Below, piece after piece: positions 55,743 through 64,000 of a DNA stretch of 64,000 nt (the first letter of the stretch is position 1; every line of letters starts with the position of its first letter). Under the pieces are notes generated by a model that made no database searches, was not told where the DNA came from, and saw only the letters and a program-made list of their open reading frames with translations. A program made the translations under genes and the position numbers. This DNA comes from Massilia eburnea (lineage in GTDB: Bacteria; Pseudomonadota; Gammaproteobacteria; Burkholderiales; Burkholderiaceae_D). The stretch covers positions 62,001 to 126,000 of the forward strand of contig NZ_WNKX01000007.1 of assembly GCF_009720745.1 (NCBI RefSeq), given 5' to 3'.

Positions 55743-58700
55743 GGGTGCTGCGCATCGCCGGCAAGAACCTGGCCTCCCTGGCCGATGAATTCGCGGTCGA
55801 CTTCACTTCGCAGCCGCTGTCCGATGCGGGGCTGTTTGCCATCAGCGGCCCGACCGGCGCTGGCAAGAGCACCCTGCTCGACGCCCTGTGCCTGGCGCTG
55901 TACGACGACACGCCGCGCCTGCACAAGGCTGAAGGCAAGACACCCGACGTGGGCGACCCCGTATCATCACAGGACCCGCGCACGCTGCTGCGCCGCGGCG
56001 CCGCCGAAGGCTGGGCGGAAGTGGATTTTGTCGGCAACGACGGCGCCGCCTACCGCGCCCGCTGGAAGGTATGGCGCGCCCGCAGCAAGGCCGCCGGCGC
56101 CTTGCAGCCAAGCGCCATGTCCCTGCAAAAGCTGCCCGGATTGCAGCCGCTCGGCCACACCAAGACCGAAGTGATGGGGGAGATCGTCCAGCGTGTCGGC
56201 CTGAGTTTCGAACAATTCACGCGCGCCGTGCTCCTGGCGCAAAACGAGTTCTCCGCCTTCCTGAAAGCGAAAGACGACGATCGCGGCACCTTGCTGGAAA
56301 CCCTGACGGGCAGCGGCATTTACAGCGACATATCGAAGCGCGCCTTCGAGCGCTGGCGCGCCGAAGAGCTGAAGCTGAAGACCCTGAGCGCCGGCTTGGC
56401 GACACAACAGCCGCTGGCGTCCGAGCAGCGCGCCGAAGTCGTCGCCCGATCCGATGCCGCCGAAGCGGCGCTGCATGCCAGCGCGCAGCGCGTCACGGCG
56501 CTGGAAGCGGAACTGCGCTGGCACCAGCAAGCCGAACGCCTCGCAGCCGCCGTGCAGCACGCCCGCGAGCATTGCCAGCAGCGCCAGCACGAATCGGAAA
56601 CCGCCGCCCCGCGCCGCGCGACACTGGCAAAGCTCGACGCCGTGCAGCCGGCGCGCGCGCTGGATGACGACGTCGTGCGCCTGGCCGCCGAGCGCGCCGC
56701 CACCCAAGCCGCGATCTCGCTCGCCGCGCAGGAATCCGAGCGCACACGCATGGCCCTGGAAGTGCTCAGCAACGACGCCCAGCAAGCTGCTGACGTCCTG
56801 GCCGCCGCCGAAAGCGCCCAGCAAGCGGCCGCGCCGCTCCTGGACCAGGCCAAGGCACTCGACACCCGCCTGGCGCCGCTGCAAGCCGCCTTCGCGCAGG
56901 CCGCCAGTGCACGCGATACGGCCAGGCAGGCCGATGCCGCCGCCCTGTCCGTTTTGCAGGCGCGTGAGGCGCACAACCAGGCGCTCGCCAGCGAACAGCA
57001 GGCAGGCATGCAATGGCTGGCCCATCATGAACACTGGGCTGCCTTGGCGCCCGAGTGGCCGCGCTGGGACGTCCTGTTCACGCAAGCGGGCCTGCAAGCC
57101 GACCGCGCCGCGAAGCATTCGCAGGCGCTGGCGGCAGTACAGCAGGCCGCAGCCGGCCAGCGGCAGGATGAAGCCCATGCACGCAGCGGCCTGGATGCCG
57201 CCACCGAACGCCTGCGCCAGGCAGAAGCCCAGCGCGACCAGGCCGCAAGGACGCTGGCCGGTTTCAACGCCGACGAGCTGGCGCAGCAACGCCAGCACCT
57301 CGACCAGCAGCGCGCGCTGCTGGCGGACAGCAGCGCCGCTTGGCAAAACCTGGCGCAACTCACCCAGCGCCAGCAGGAATTCTCCTCCCGCGGCGCCGTC
57401 TTGCAGGCAGCACGCGACAGCGCGGCGGCCGAAGTAGCCGCAGCGCGCGAGGCCAACGTCGCGCTGTTTGCCGCTTCCACCCAGGCAGAACGCTCACTGA
57501 AGCTGGCGGAAGCCGCCACCGGCGAGAGCGTCGAAAAGCTGCGGGCCACGCTGCAGGACGACTCGCCATGCCCGGTATGCGGCTCGCACGAGCATCCCTA
57601 CCGGCACGAGGACGGCCCGCTGCACGCCATGCTGGCGCAGCTGCAGTCCGAGGTGCGCGACTGCCGCGACAAACTGCAACGCAACCTGAAGCACGAGGCC
57701 GAGCAGCAGGCACGCCTCCAGTCCAGCGTCGAACAGCTTGCCGCCCTCGGCGCCGAGCAGCACAGCCTCGAAGCCGCCCTTGCCGGCGCCCAGCCGCGCT
57801 GGAGCGCCGCCAGCACGGCCCTCGCCGGCCACGTCAGCAGCCCGATCGCAGCCCTAGCAGCCACCGGCGACGCCACTTCCGCACGGACGCCGTCAAGCAT
57901 CGTTCCATCTGCCAGCGACGAAATCCCGGCCTGGCTCGCCGCGCACAGCGCCAGCCTGAACGCCGCGCAACGCAGCCTGGAGACACGGGAGCAAGCGCAG
58001 CGCCAGGCCAGCCGCACGCGCGATGTAGCGCAAACCGCCTGCGAGCAAGCTGCCGCCGAATGCAACCGTCACCAGCATGCCCTGGCCGCCGCGCAAGCCG
58101 CGCTGGCGCAGTCCGACGCGCAGCAAAAAGCACTCGACGAACAGCGCATCGACACCGCCCTGCAAATCGCCACCCTGCTCGACCAGTTGGACGCGCCACT
58201 GTCCCGTCCTGGCTGGCAAGACGAATGGAAAGACAGCCCGTCCCGCTTCCACGAACAACGCAGCCGTGAAAGCAAGCAATGGCAAGCGCAGCGCCGGATG
58301 GCCGACGAACGCGCCGCCGCCATCGCCGCACTCTCCACCGAACTGCAAAGCCTGCGCAGCGCACAACAGCGCAGCAGCGCCGACGTGCGCGGCGCACAAG
58401 CCGCAGCCGACGCCGCGCAGGCCGCACTGGCCGAAGCGACGGCCGAACGGCAAGCGCTCTGGCAAGGCCGCTCCGTGCGCGAAGTGGAAGCCGGACTGCG
58501 CGCAGCCATCGACACCGCCCGCGCGACCTTGCAGGCGCGCCAGGAATCGGCCCAGCAAGCCGCGCAACAGCGAACCCGCGCCGACGAAGCCCTCGCCCAA
58601 GCGCTCAAGCAATTGGCGGAAAAAGACAAGGCAGCAGAAGGCGCCACCGCACGCCTGCAGGCCTGGCTCACCGACAATCAGGCCATCGGCATCGCCGGCT

Positions 58701-59539
58701 TGGAAGCGCTGCGCGCCCTGCTCGCCCACTCGCAGCAAGGCATCCGCGACGAACGCACCGCGCTGCAAGCGATCGACCAGGCCTTCGCTTCCGCCAAGGC
58801 GGTGCAAGCCGAACGCGAAGCCCAACACGCCGCCCACCTCGAAACCGCCCCCGCGGGCGAACAACGCAGCGCCGCCGAACTGGAACAGGCCCTGGCAACG
58901 CTGCAGGAAGAACGCAAGCAGGCCCACGACCACGCGACGGCCCTCAAGCTGCAGCTGGCGCAGGACGACGCCCGCCGCAAAGCCGCCGAAGCCATGTTGG
59001 CCGACATCTCCAAACAGCAGGAAATCGAACAGCGCTGGGCCACCATGTACGAGCTGATTGGCTCCCAGGACGGCAAGAAATTCCGCAACTACGCGCAGCA
59101 ATTCACGCTCGACGTCCTGCTGGGCTACGCCAACGCCCACCTGGCCCAGCTCGCCCCGCGCTACCAGCTGGAACGCATCGACAACCCCGCCCAGCCCTCG
59201 CTCGGCCTGCTGGTGCGCGACCTGCACATGGGCGACGAAAAACGCTCCGTGCACTCGCTGTCCGGCGGCGAATCCTTCCTGGTGTCGCTGGCCATGGCGC
59301 TCGGCCTGGCCTCGCTGTCCTCCAACCGGGTGCGCGTGGAATCGCTGTTCATCGACGAAGGTTTTGGCAGCCTGGATGCGGAAACCCTGCGCGTCGCAAT
59401 GGACGCGCTGGACGGTTTGCAGTCTATGGGAAGGAAGGTGGGCGTGATCTCCCACGTGCAGGAAATGACCGAACGGATCGCCACCAGGATCGTGGTGCAA
59501 CCCGCCGCCAACGGCCGCAGCGCGATCTCAGTCAGCTAA
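55739..59539 (+). CDS. sbcC: Nuclease SbcCD subunit C
   Basis: A 1266-residue SMC-like ATPase that with SbcD cuts hairpins and processes DNA ends. Walker A SGPTGAGKSTLLDAL (residues 36-50), long glutamine/alanine-rich coiled coils, a zinc hook CPVC (about residue 610, in DDSPCPVCGSHEH), and near the C-terminus the signature LSGGESFLVSLAMALGL and Walker B SLFIDEGFGSLD. It is longer than E. coli SbcC (1048) through the coiled coils. Confidence 0.96.
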   Translation: MRVLRIAGKNLASLADEFAVDFTSQPLSDAGLFAISGPTGAGKSTLLDALCLALYDDTPRLHKAEGKTPDVGDPVSSQDPRTLLRRGAAEGWAEVDFVGNDGAAYRARWKVWRARSKAAGALQPSAMSLQKLPGLQPLGHTKTEVMGEIVQRVGLSFEQFTRAVLLAQNEFSAFLKAKDDDRGTLLETLTGSGIYSDISKRAFERWRAEELKLKTLSAGLATQQPLASEQRAEVVARSDAAEAALHASAQRVTALEAELRWHQQAERLAAAVQHAREHCQQRQHESETAAPRRATLAKLDAVQPARALDDDVVRLAAERAATQAAISLAAQESERTRMALEVLSNDAQQAADVLAAAESAQQAAAPLLDQAKALDTRLAPLQAAFAQAASARDTARQADAAALSVLQAREAHNQALASEQQAGMQWLAHHEHWAALAPEWPRWDVLFTQAGLQADRAAKHSQALAAVQQAAAGQRQDEAHARSGLDAATERLRQAEAQRDQAARTLAGFNADELAQQRQHLDQQRALLADSSAAWQNLAQLTQRQQEFSSRGAVLQAARDSAAAEVAAAREANVALFAASTQAERSLKLAEAATGESVEKLRATLQDDSPCPVCGSHEHPYRHEDGPLHAMLAQLQSEVRDCRDKLQRNLKHEAEQQARLQSSVEQLAALGAEQHSLEAALAGAQPRWSAASTALAGHVSSPIAALAATGDATSARTPSSIVPSASDEIPAWLAAHSASLNAAQRSLETREQAQRQASRTRDVAQTACEQAAAECNRHQHALAAAQAALAQSDAQQKALDEQRIDTALQIATLLDQLDAPLSRPGWQDEWKDSPSRFHEQRSRESKQWQAQRRMADERAAAIAALSTELQSLRSAQQRSSADVRGAQAAADAAQAALAEATAERQALWQGRSVREVEAGLRAAIDTARATLQARQESAQQAAQQRTRADEALAQALKQLAEKDKAAEGATARLQAWLTDNQAIGIAGLEALRALLAHSQQGIRDERTALQAIDQAFASAKAVQAEREAQHAAHLETAPAGEQRSAAELEQALATLQEERKQAHDHATALKLQLAQDDARRKAAEAMLADISKQQEIEQRWATMYELIGSQDGKKFRNYAQQFTLDVLLGYANAHLAQLAPRYQLERIDNPAQPSLGLLVRDLHMGDEKRSVHSLSGGESFLVSLAMALGLASLSSNRVRVESLFIDEGFGSLDAETLRVAMDALDGLQSMGRKVGVISHVQEMTERIATRIVVQPAANGRSAISVS

Positions 59540-59692
59540 GCGCCAGGTGCGCTGATCCTGTTCGGCGCGCACCATCTCCCACCCCAGTTCGCGGCGGATC
59601 TGCTGTGCGTCGGGCAAAGGACGGCGTTCCTCCTGGCGCGATTGCAGCCAGTTGCGCACGGCTTCCTTGGTGGGTTGCTTGGTCTGGTCCAT
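59528..59692 (-). CDS. Small protein (54 aa), convergent with sbcC
   Basis: Reading frame MDQTKQPTKEAVRNWLQSRQ... ending WRLAD, preceded by GGAGG six bases before the ATG. The residues are strongly hydrophilic, probably a helical segment with IRRELGWEMVRAEQ. It is too short for usual gene calling and overlaps the end of sbcC by 12 bp. No known family recognised, but the ribosome-binding site and composition argue that it is real. Confidence 0.65.
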   Translation of the reverse strand: MDQTKQPTKEAVRNWLQSRQEERRPLPDAQQIRRELGWEMVRAEQDQRTWRLAD

Positions 59693-59785
59693 CGTAAACC
59701 TCCATCGGCATGACGGTCACCCATTCAACGCGGGAAGCAGCCGCCAGTTGACGATTCGCCTCGTCCAATTTGTTATCATGTGTAA

Positions 59786-60283
59786 ATGGGAGTCGACGCC
59801 ATATCATCGTCCAGCAGCGCCGCGCAGCAGGCCAGCGCGCCCGCCCGGAAGGCCGCGCGCGCCGAGTCCACCCAGCAGCAGTACTCCGCCGAAGAGCAGG
59901 CAAAGATCGACCAGCTCAAGGCGCGCGACCTGCAGGTACGCCAGCATGAGCAAGCGCACCTGGCGGTCGCCGGCGGCCTGGCCACCTCCGGCGCCACCTA
60001 CACCTACCAGCGCGGCCCGAATGGCGTGAACTATGCCGTCGGCGGCGAGGTCAATATCGACACCTCGCCCGGCAGCACGCCCGAAGAAACCATCAACAAG
60101 GCGCGCCAGATCCAGGCGGCCGCCCTGGCGCCGGCCGATCCCTCCGGCCAGGACCGCAGCGTCGCCGCCAGCGCGGCGCAAATGGCGCAGAAAGCCCAGG
60201 CTGAAATTTCAGCTAAGCAACAAAAGCTTGCCGCCAGCTATGGGCATTCTGAAAAGCAAGTAACGGTCGATATATTTGCCTGA
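59786..60283 (+). CDS. Putative metalloprotease CJM1_0395 family
   Basis: A 165-residue protein with VRQHEQAHLAVAGG (residues 50-63), which holds the HExxH zinc motif, followed by GATYTYQRGPNGVNYAVGGEVNID. This resembles the CJM1_0395/SprA-like family of predicted metallopeptidases. It has no signal peptide; a serine/alanine-rich start. Activity is not shown. Its ATG is 94 bp upstream-divergent from the small 54-aa gene. Confidence 0.78.
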   Translation: MGVDAISSSSSAAQQASAPARKAARAESTQQQYSAEEQAKIDQLKARDLQVRQHEQAHLAVAGGLATSGATYTYQRGPNGVNYAVGGEVNIDTSPGSTPEETINKARQIQAAALAPADPSGQDRSVAASAAQMAQKAQAEISAKQQKLAASYGHSEKQVTVDIFA

Positions 60284-60314
60284 TAAAATCGCCGTTTTGC
60301 CCGGATTCCTTGCC

Positions 60315-60527
60315 ATGTTCCTGAAAGCTCCACGCAACCTGACTTTCAAGTGCGCAAAATGCGCCAAAGCAGTAAAAGTTACTTTGCAGAAAACTTCTGC
60401 ATGTTCCCACATTACGCCGTACTATGGTGTCTGCAGCTGCGGCGAAGTGAAGCTGCACGCCACTGGCGCCCCGGAAGCGGTCAAGTCCTACCTCGAATCA
60501 AACGGTTTGTGGACCCATCACCATTGA
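60315..60527 (+). CDS. Small cysteine-rich protein (70 aa), zinc ribbon-like
   Basis: MFLKAPRNLTFKCAKCAKAV at the start gives a CxxC pair, and later CSHITPYYGVCSCGEVKLH provides three more cysteines, so a zinc-binding ribbon is possible. No known family. It follows the putative metalloprotease gene by 31 bp; an upstream TTG in frame is another start. No strong ribosome-binding site. Confidence 0.6.
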   Translation: MFLKAPRNLTFKCAKCAKAVKVTLQKTSACSHITPYYGVCSCGEVKLHATGAPEAVKSYLESNGLWTHHH

Positions 60528-60590
60528 TTTGGCTCAAGAAATCCTGAAACTTGCCGTAGCAGGGGGAAGTGCCCTAAAAGGTTTCCAATC

Positions 60591-61529
60591 ATGAACCCCT
60601 TGAACTCCATTGGCCCGCGCCACTATCAGAACACTACCCTTTCCCCGGCTGTCAGCCAGCAGGATGGCAAGGCCACGCCTGCCAATGTGGTGAATGATGT
60701 GAACTCGGACAGCGCGGTTTCGCTGTCCAGCAATGCTGTCGACCTGCAAAAACGTGTCGAGCAGCTGGGCAACCGGACGGTCGACATGGCTCAGGACCTG
60801 ATCGGCAGCTTCGCAAAGAGCTTGCTCGGAGACAATGCCAAAGGCGCCAAGATTTCTTTCGATTCCGTTGCACTGGAATCGAACGCCAGCTTCGGCGCCG
60901 CCGCCCTGCACGCCGAAGGCAGCGATGGCGTCAGCGACGCCCTGGGATTCAGCCTGAGCGAAGACTCCCACTTCCTCGGCAAAGGCACGATTACCACCGC
61001 CGACGGCCGCAAGCTGAACTTTGAAGTGGAAATCAAGTACGAAGCCCGCGCTACCGCCGGTGCAGCATCGAGCGTGCCATCGCGCCGCAAGGAAAATGCC
61101 GACCAGAACCCGGCCATGCCGCTGCCGAAAGTGGATTTCCCCGATATCGACTTCCCGGGCAGCCTGGCCGACCTGTTCCGCCTGATGGACAAGAGCGTCA
61201 GCGCCACCGTCAAGCAGCCGGACGAGCAGGGCAAGGAAAGCGACGCCGGCAAGCTCAGCATGCGCCTGCTCAAGCTGGTCGATTCCGCGACGCCGCTGGA
61301 CAACTTCCTGCCGCCGAACGCCAGCGAAAAAGCGAAAGCCTACGGCCTCCTGCAGACCCAGCCTGGCCAAGCCGCCGACCTGGCGCATGCCGCCAACGAC
61401 AGCCGCGATGCCGCCCGCAACGGCCAGATTGATCCGCCATCGACTGAAATCGAACCGGTCAAGACCGATGCAGCGCCAATCGACCCACCTAAGGCAGAGA
61501 TCGCACCGATCGACCCGCCCGCGGCATAA
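60591..61529 (+). CDS. Hypothetical protein (312 aa) with Pro-rich repeats at the end
   Basis: A soluble protein without signal peptide. The first 60 residues are serine/asparagine-rich (SDSAVSLSSNAVDLQKRVEQ), the middle contains RKLNFEVEIKYEARAT, and the tail repeats IDPP-x-EI-x-P units (IDPPSTEIEPV, IDPPKAEIAPI, IDPPAA). Such layout is seen in flagellar/surface-associated hypothetical proteins, but I cannot assign it. Possible operon with the two preceding genes. Confidence 0.75.
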   Translation: MNPLNSIGPRHYQNTTLSPAVSQQDGKATPANVVNDVNSDSAVSLSSNAVDLQKRVEQLGNRTVDMAQDLIGSFAKSLLGDNAKGAKISFDSVALESNASFGAAALHAEGSDGVSDALGFSLSEDSHFLGKGTITTADGRKLNFEVEIKYEARATAGAASSVPSRRKENADQNPAMPLPKVDFPDIDFPGSLADLFRLMDKSVSATVKQPDEQGKESDAGKLSMRLLKLVDSATPLDNFLPPNASEKAKAYGLLQTQPGQAADLAHAANDSRDAARNGQIDPPSTEIEPVKTDAAPIDPPKAEIAPIDPPAA

Positions 61530-61558
61530 GCCCGCGTATAATTGCGGCCTCCTTACTT

Positions 61559-61635
61559 GAAAGTCGGGGTCAGCTCTGGCAATCGGACATTTTGCTGCGC
61601 AAAATGTCCGATTGCCAGAGCTGACCCCGACTTTC
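61559..61635. repeat. Long perfect inverted repeat (37-bp arms, 3-base loop)
   Basis: Bases 61559-61595 are the exact reverse complement of 61599-61635 (outer part GAAAGTCGGGGTCAGCTCTG). It fills the gap between two genes, with no T tract after it, so it is not a standard terminator. Most likely a REP-type or MITE-like element. Confidence 0.85.
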
Positions 61636-61651
61636 TTACTACGAGCTACAC

Positions 61652-62803
61652 ATGCAAGAAATCCATTGGACAGAACAAGGCGAGCCGCGCTCCGCGCGCT
61701 GGCATTCCGAAGCAGGTAATCCGCCGCCCAAGCGTGTGCAGGTTGCCGATGACAGCATGAACGCTGACGTCGCCTACCGTCTGGCCTGCGAGGGCACCGC
61801 CCTGCTCTGGCGCGGCGATTTCCAGAACGCGCGCCAGCTGTTGCAGGCCCTGGCACGCCGGGCCGACCATAAGAAAGCCAAGGGCGGCAAAGGCCGCAAG
61901 GTGACCGCAGCCAAGGCGCCGGCCAACGCTACCGAGGCCTTCCACCTGTACCGCCAGGCTCAGTCACAGCGCGCGCGTACCCTGGCGATGGTGTTGATCC
62001 CTTTTGAGGCCGGTTACAAGATTCCGCTGCGCCGTGCGCCTGACGTGGCTTTGGCCTGCAATGAAGCTTATGGCCGCGGCGAGGATGCTTTCGTCATTTC
62101 CTTGCGCGAGCTGCAAGGCTTGATCGGCGCCCATGAATGGCGCAAGGCTGGCGTTCCGGTGGCTGCCCTGGGCGAGCGCATCCATCCGCATTACGGTGTG
62201 TTCTCGCCGGTACGTGGCGAATACGTGCAGCTGGTTGCGGATGCGCCCTTGCCGAAGGGTGCGTCCGAGCTGGCTTTCGATATTGGCGCGGGTACCGGCG
62301 TGCTGTCGGCCGTGCTGGCCAAGCGCGGCGTGCGGCGTGTGGTCGCCACCGATATGGACAAGCGGGCCCTGAGTTGCGCACGTGACAATCTTTCCCGCCT
62401 GATGCTGGATGGCAAAGTGGAATTGCTGGAAGCGGACTTGTTCCCTCCTGGCCAGGCCCCTCTGGTGGTCTGCAACCCGCCATGGGTGCCGGCCCGCCCC
62501 AATTCCTCGGTCGAGCATGCAGTTTATGACCCGGATAGCCGCATGCTGCGGGGGTTCCTGTCGGGCCTGAAAGCTCACCTGGCGCCACGCGGGGAAGGCT
62601 GGCTGATCCTGTCCGACCTGGCCGAACACCTGGGCCTGCGCTCCCGCGCCGAGCTGGAAAGCTGGATCGCCGACGCCGGCCTGACAGTGCTGGGCCGCCT
62701 GGACGCGCGCCCGGTCCACCCCAAGGCGAGCGATGCCAGCGATCCCCTGCATGCGGCGCGTTCGGCTGAGGTCACCTCGCTGTGGCGTCTGGGCGCTGCG
62801 TAA
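61652..62803 (+). CDS. Class I SAM-dependent methyltransferase (N5/N6 type)
   Basis: A 383-residue protein. SAM-binding motif AFDIGAGTGVLSAVLAKRG (about residues 209-227), D-E type acidic residue ATDMDKRA, and the catalytic NPPW in VVCNPPWVPAR (about 272-282), as in HemK/RlmG-like enzymes that methylate glutamine or adenine/guanine. The N-terminal 100 residues have no motif I recognise. A role in rRNA or protein methylation is plausible. Confidence 0.85.
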   Translation: MQEIHWTEQGEPRSARWHSEAGNPPPKRVQVADDSMNADVAYRLACEGTALLWRGDFQNARQLLQALARRADHKKAKGGKGRKVTAAKAPANATEAFHLYRQAQSQRARTLAMVLIPFEAGYKIPLRRAPDVALACNEAYGRGEDAFVISLRELQGLIGAHEWRKAGVPVAALGERIHPHYGVFSPVRGEYVQLVADAPLPKGASELAFDIGAGTGVLSAVLAKRGVRRVVATDMDKRALSCARDNLSRLMLDGKVELLEADLFPPGQAPLVVCNPPWVPARPNSSVEHAVYDPDSRMLRGFLSGLKAHLAPRGEGWLILSDLAEHLGLRSRAELESWIADAGLTVLGRLDARPVHPKASDASDPLHAARSAEVTSLWRLGAA

Positions 62804-62810
62804 TTCGACC

Positions 62811-62839
62811 TTGCGGAACCGCGTTGGGCGAGCTATAAT
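62811..62839 (+). promoter_or_regulatory. Sigma-70 promoter of initiator tRNA
   Basis: TTGCGG (62811-62816), 17-bp spacer, perfect TATAAT (62834-62839). It begins 7 bp after the methyltransferase stop and lies 12 bp before the tRNA. Confidence 0.82.
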
Positions 62840-62851
62840 GCTTGCCTCAGA

Positions 62852-62928
62852 CGCGGGGTGGAGCAGTCTGGCAGCTCGTCGGGCTCATAACCCGAAGGTC
62901 ACAGGTTCAAATCCTGTCCCCGCAACCA
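62852..62928 (+). tRNA. tRNA-fMet (CAT), initiator
   Basis: Seventy-seven bases with encoded CCA. The C1-A72 mismatch (CGCGGGG/CCCCGCA) and three G-C pairs in the anticodon stem (CGGGCTCATAACCCG) mark it as initiator. Own promoter and terminator. Confidence 0.97.
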
Positions 62929-62934
62929 GATTCC

Positions 62935-62964
62935 AAAAAGCCGTTGCCCTCGCAGCGGCTTTTT
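62935..62964 (+). terminator. Terminator of the initiator tRNA gene
   Basis: Thirteen-bp stem AAAAAGCCGTTGC/GCAGCGGCTTTTT (one G.U) with CCTC loop and five T at the end; six bases after the tRNA. Confidence 0.9.
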
Positions 62965-62982
62965 CCATTTCCGGGTGCGCCA

Positions 62983-63525
62983 ATGCGGATTTGCTCATAC
63001 CTTGCGGCCCTGCCCTTGCTGGCAGCTTGCGCTTCTGCCACCGGCACTTCCGACGTCCTCGCACAAGAACTGAGCGCCAGGATCCTGGCCAGCAGCAGCG
63101 CCACCCTGACGCTGGAACAATGGTGCGCGGACCATGCCATGGCGGCCGAACCGAAAATCGTGGCGCGCCTGGTGCGCGGCGACGCCAAGCCAGCCAGCGC
63201 CGAAACCATCGCCCGCCTGGGCAGCTCCGACATCAAATACCGCCGGGTACAGCTCTATTGCGGCGCCCACCTGTTCTCGGAGGCCGACAACTGGTACGTC
63301 CCGAGCCGCCTGACGCCCGAGATGAACCGCCTGCTCGACGCAACCGACACGCCGTTCGGCAAAGCAGTACAGCCGCTGGCGCCATACCGCCGCACGTTCG
63401 CCAGCAAGATGCTGCATTCGCCGACCGCGCTGTTCGAGCACGGCGCGATCCTGTACACGTCCTCGCACCTGCCCATCGCCGAAGTGCGCGAAACCTATCA
63501 GCGCGGCACGCTCGCATTTTTGTAA
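62983..63525 (+). CDS. Lipoprotein, possibly chorismate lyase-like fold
   Basis: A 180-residue protein with lipobox LAAC (residues 13-16). The body includes RRVQLYCGAHLFSEADNWYVP, LTPEMNRLLDATDTPFGKAV, and a C-terminal HGAILYTSSHLPIAEVRETY, a series reminiscent of the chorismate lyase (UbiC-like) layout. UbiC is cytoplasmic, so an exported lipoprotein would do something else. Start set after the tRNA terminator. Uncertain. Confidence 0.65.
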   Translation: MRICSYLAALPLLAACASATGTSDVLAQELSARILASSSATLTLEQWCADHAMAAEPKIVARLVRGDAKPASAETIARLGSSDIKYRRVQLYCGAHLFSEADNWYVPSRLTPEMNRLLDATDTPFGKAVQPLAPYRRTFASKMLHSPTALFEHGAILYTSSHLPIAEVRETYQRGTLAFL

Positions 63526-63571
63526 TCTAACTGTCACAATTGCACGCTACAAGAACCGCAAGGAGTAGCGC

Positions 63572-64000
63572 GTGAGCGACCAGAACCACAAAGACCAGCC
63601 GGCCAGCCCTGCCCGCCGGCGCATTTTCCAGGCCGCCGGTGCAGCCGGCCTTGCCGCCAGCCTGCCAGGCGTGACCGCCGCGCCAGCCAAGAAATCCGCC
63701 AGGCCTGCCAAAGCCATGTCCCTGGACGAGAAGCTGCAGGCCAACGTCAAGAACGTCGTGGTGATCTACCTGGAAAACCGCAGCTTCAACAACCTGTTCG
63801 CCGATTTCCCAGGCCTGGAGTCGCCAATGTCGGCGCTCAAGCCCGCCGATTACCAGCAGCGCGACTACGACGGCAGCATCCTGCCGTCGCTGCCGAAAGT
63901 CTGGGGCGGCCTGGTGCCCGTGCCGCAGGACATCGCCGGCAAGCGCTATGAACTCAAGGAAGACCAGCTTTCCGGCCTGCCGAATGCGCCATTCAAACTG
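63572..64000 (+). CDS. Acid phosphatase/phospholipase C family protein, N-terminal part (runs off the right edge)
   Basis: Starts at GTG with AAGGAG nine bases before. Residues 10-35 form a Tat-type signal (SPARRRIFQAAGAAGLAASL), so the enzyme is exported folded. VVVIYLENRSFNNLFADFPG (about residues 61-80) is the N-terminal motif of the phosphoesterase family PF04185 (AcpA, PlcN type), with the catalytic Asn/Glu region. 143 codons visible. Confidence 0.85.
   Translation, partial: MSDQNHKDQPASPARRRIFQAAGAAGLAASLPGVTAAPAKKSARPAKAMSLDEKLQANVKNVVVIYLENRSFNNLFADFPGLESPMSALKPADYQQRDYDGSILPSLPKVWGGLVPVPQDIAGKRYELKEDQLSGLPNAPFKL

Noticed and set aside
57893..59500. A 535-codon open frame antisense to sbcC
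   Set aside because: Codon mirror of an Ala/Gln-rich coiled-coil gene; no ribosome-binding site or motifs.

Overview
The window is about 60% GC and reads as a chromosomal segment of a betaproteobacterium of the family Oxalobacteraceae, probably Massilia or a close relative. This is inferred from gene order (rpmF-plsX-fabHDG-acpP-fabF; rpoE-mucD-lepAB-rnc-era-recO-pdxJ-acpS; uvrC-pgsA-tRNA) and protein character; no database search was possible. Most of it is core housekeeping DNA. No CRISPR array, intact prophage or insertion sequence was seen.

Layout. 1-2.4 kb: the start of a family 2 glycosidase, three small genes and a secreted TonB-C-like protein. 2.4-9.9 kb: a TetR-type regulator divergent from a tightly overlapping eight-gene operon for membrane-lipid modification (flavin amine oxidase, DUF1365, a CFA-synthase-like methyltransferase with altered active site, chalcone-isomerase-like protein, MFS carrier, DUF3833 lipoprotein, SDR, NTF2-like protein), ending against a convergent tspO. 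9.8-11.9 kb: a tRNA unit (four Gly-GCC, one Cys-GCA) with promoter and terminator. The 3' half of tRNA-Cys is duplicated 802 bp away, bracketing one orphan gene, which is a typical integration scar.

11.9-31.3 kb: almost 20 kb of minus-strand core genes: DUF177-rpmF-plsX-fabH-fabD-fabG-acpP-fabF (fatty acid and phospholipid synthesis), ygfX-rpoE-small gene-mucD (envelope stress, with a clear sigma-E-type promoter), lepA-lepB-DUF4845-rnc-era-recO-pdxJ-acpS-uvrC-pgsA. 31.4-46.9 kb: maf, an RsmI-like methyltransferase, an EAL/HDOD protein, rlmJ, aceA, rraA, a DsrE protein, an MFS/AraC pair, an HD hydrolase, clpB (with a heat-shock-type promoter), moaE and a large DUF349 protein. 46.9-64 kb: a Pat-like acetyltransferase with a shortened ATP-grasp region, DUF2804, a YcaQ-like glycosylase, a diguanylate cyclase, sbcDC, several small or uncharacterised genes, a methyltransferase, initiator tRNA, a lipoprotein and the start of a Tat-exported acid phosphatase.

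The most interesting items are the lipid-modification operon with its substituted methyltransferase and 20-bp-phased operator half-sites, the tRNA-Cys scar, the absence of recognisable rseA/rseB beside rpoE, an in-frame palindromic repeat at the start of recO, and several REP-like palindromes including one with 37-bp perfect arms.
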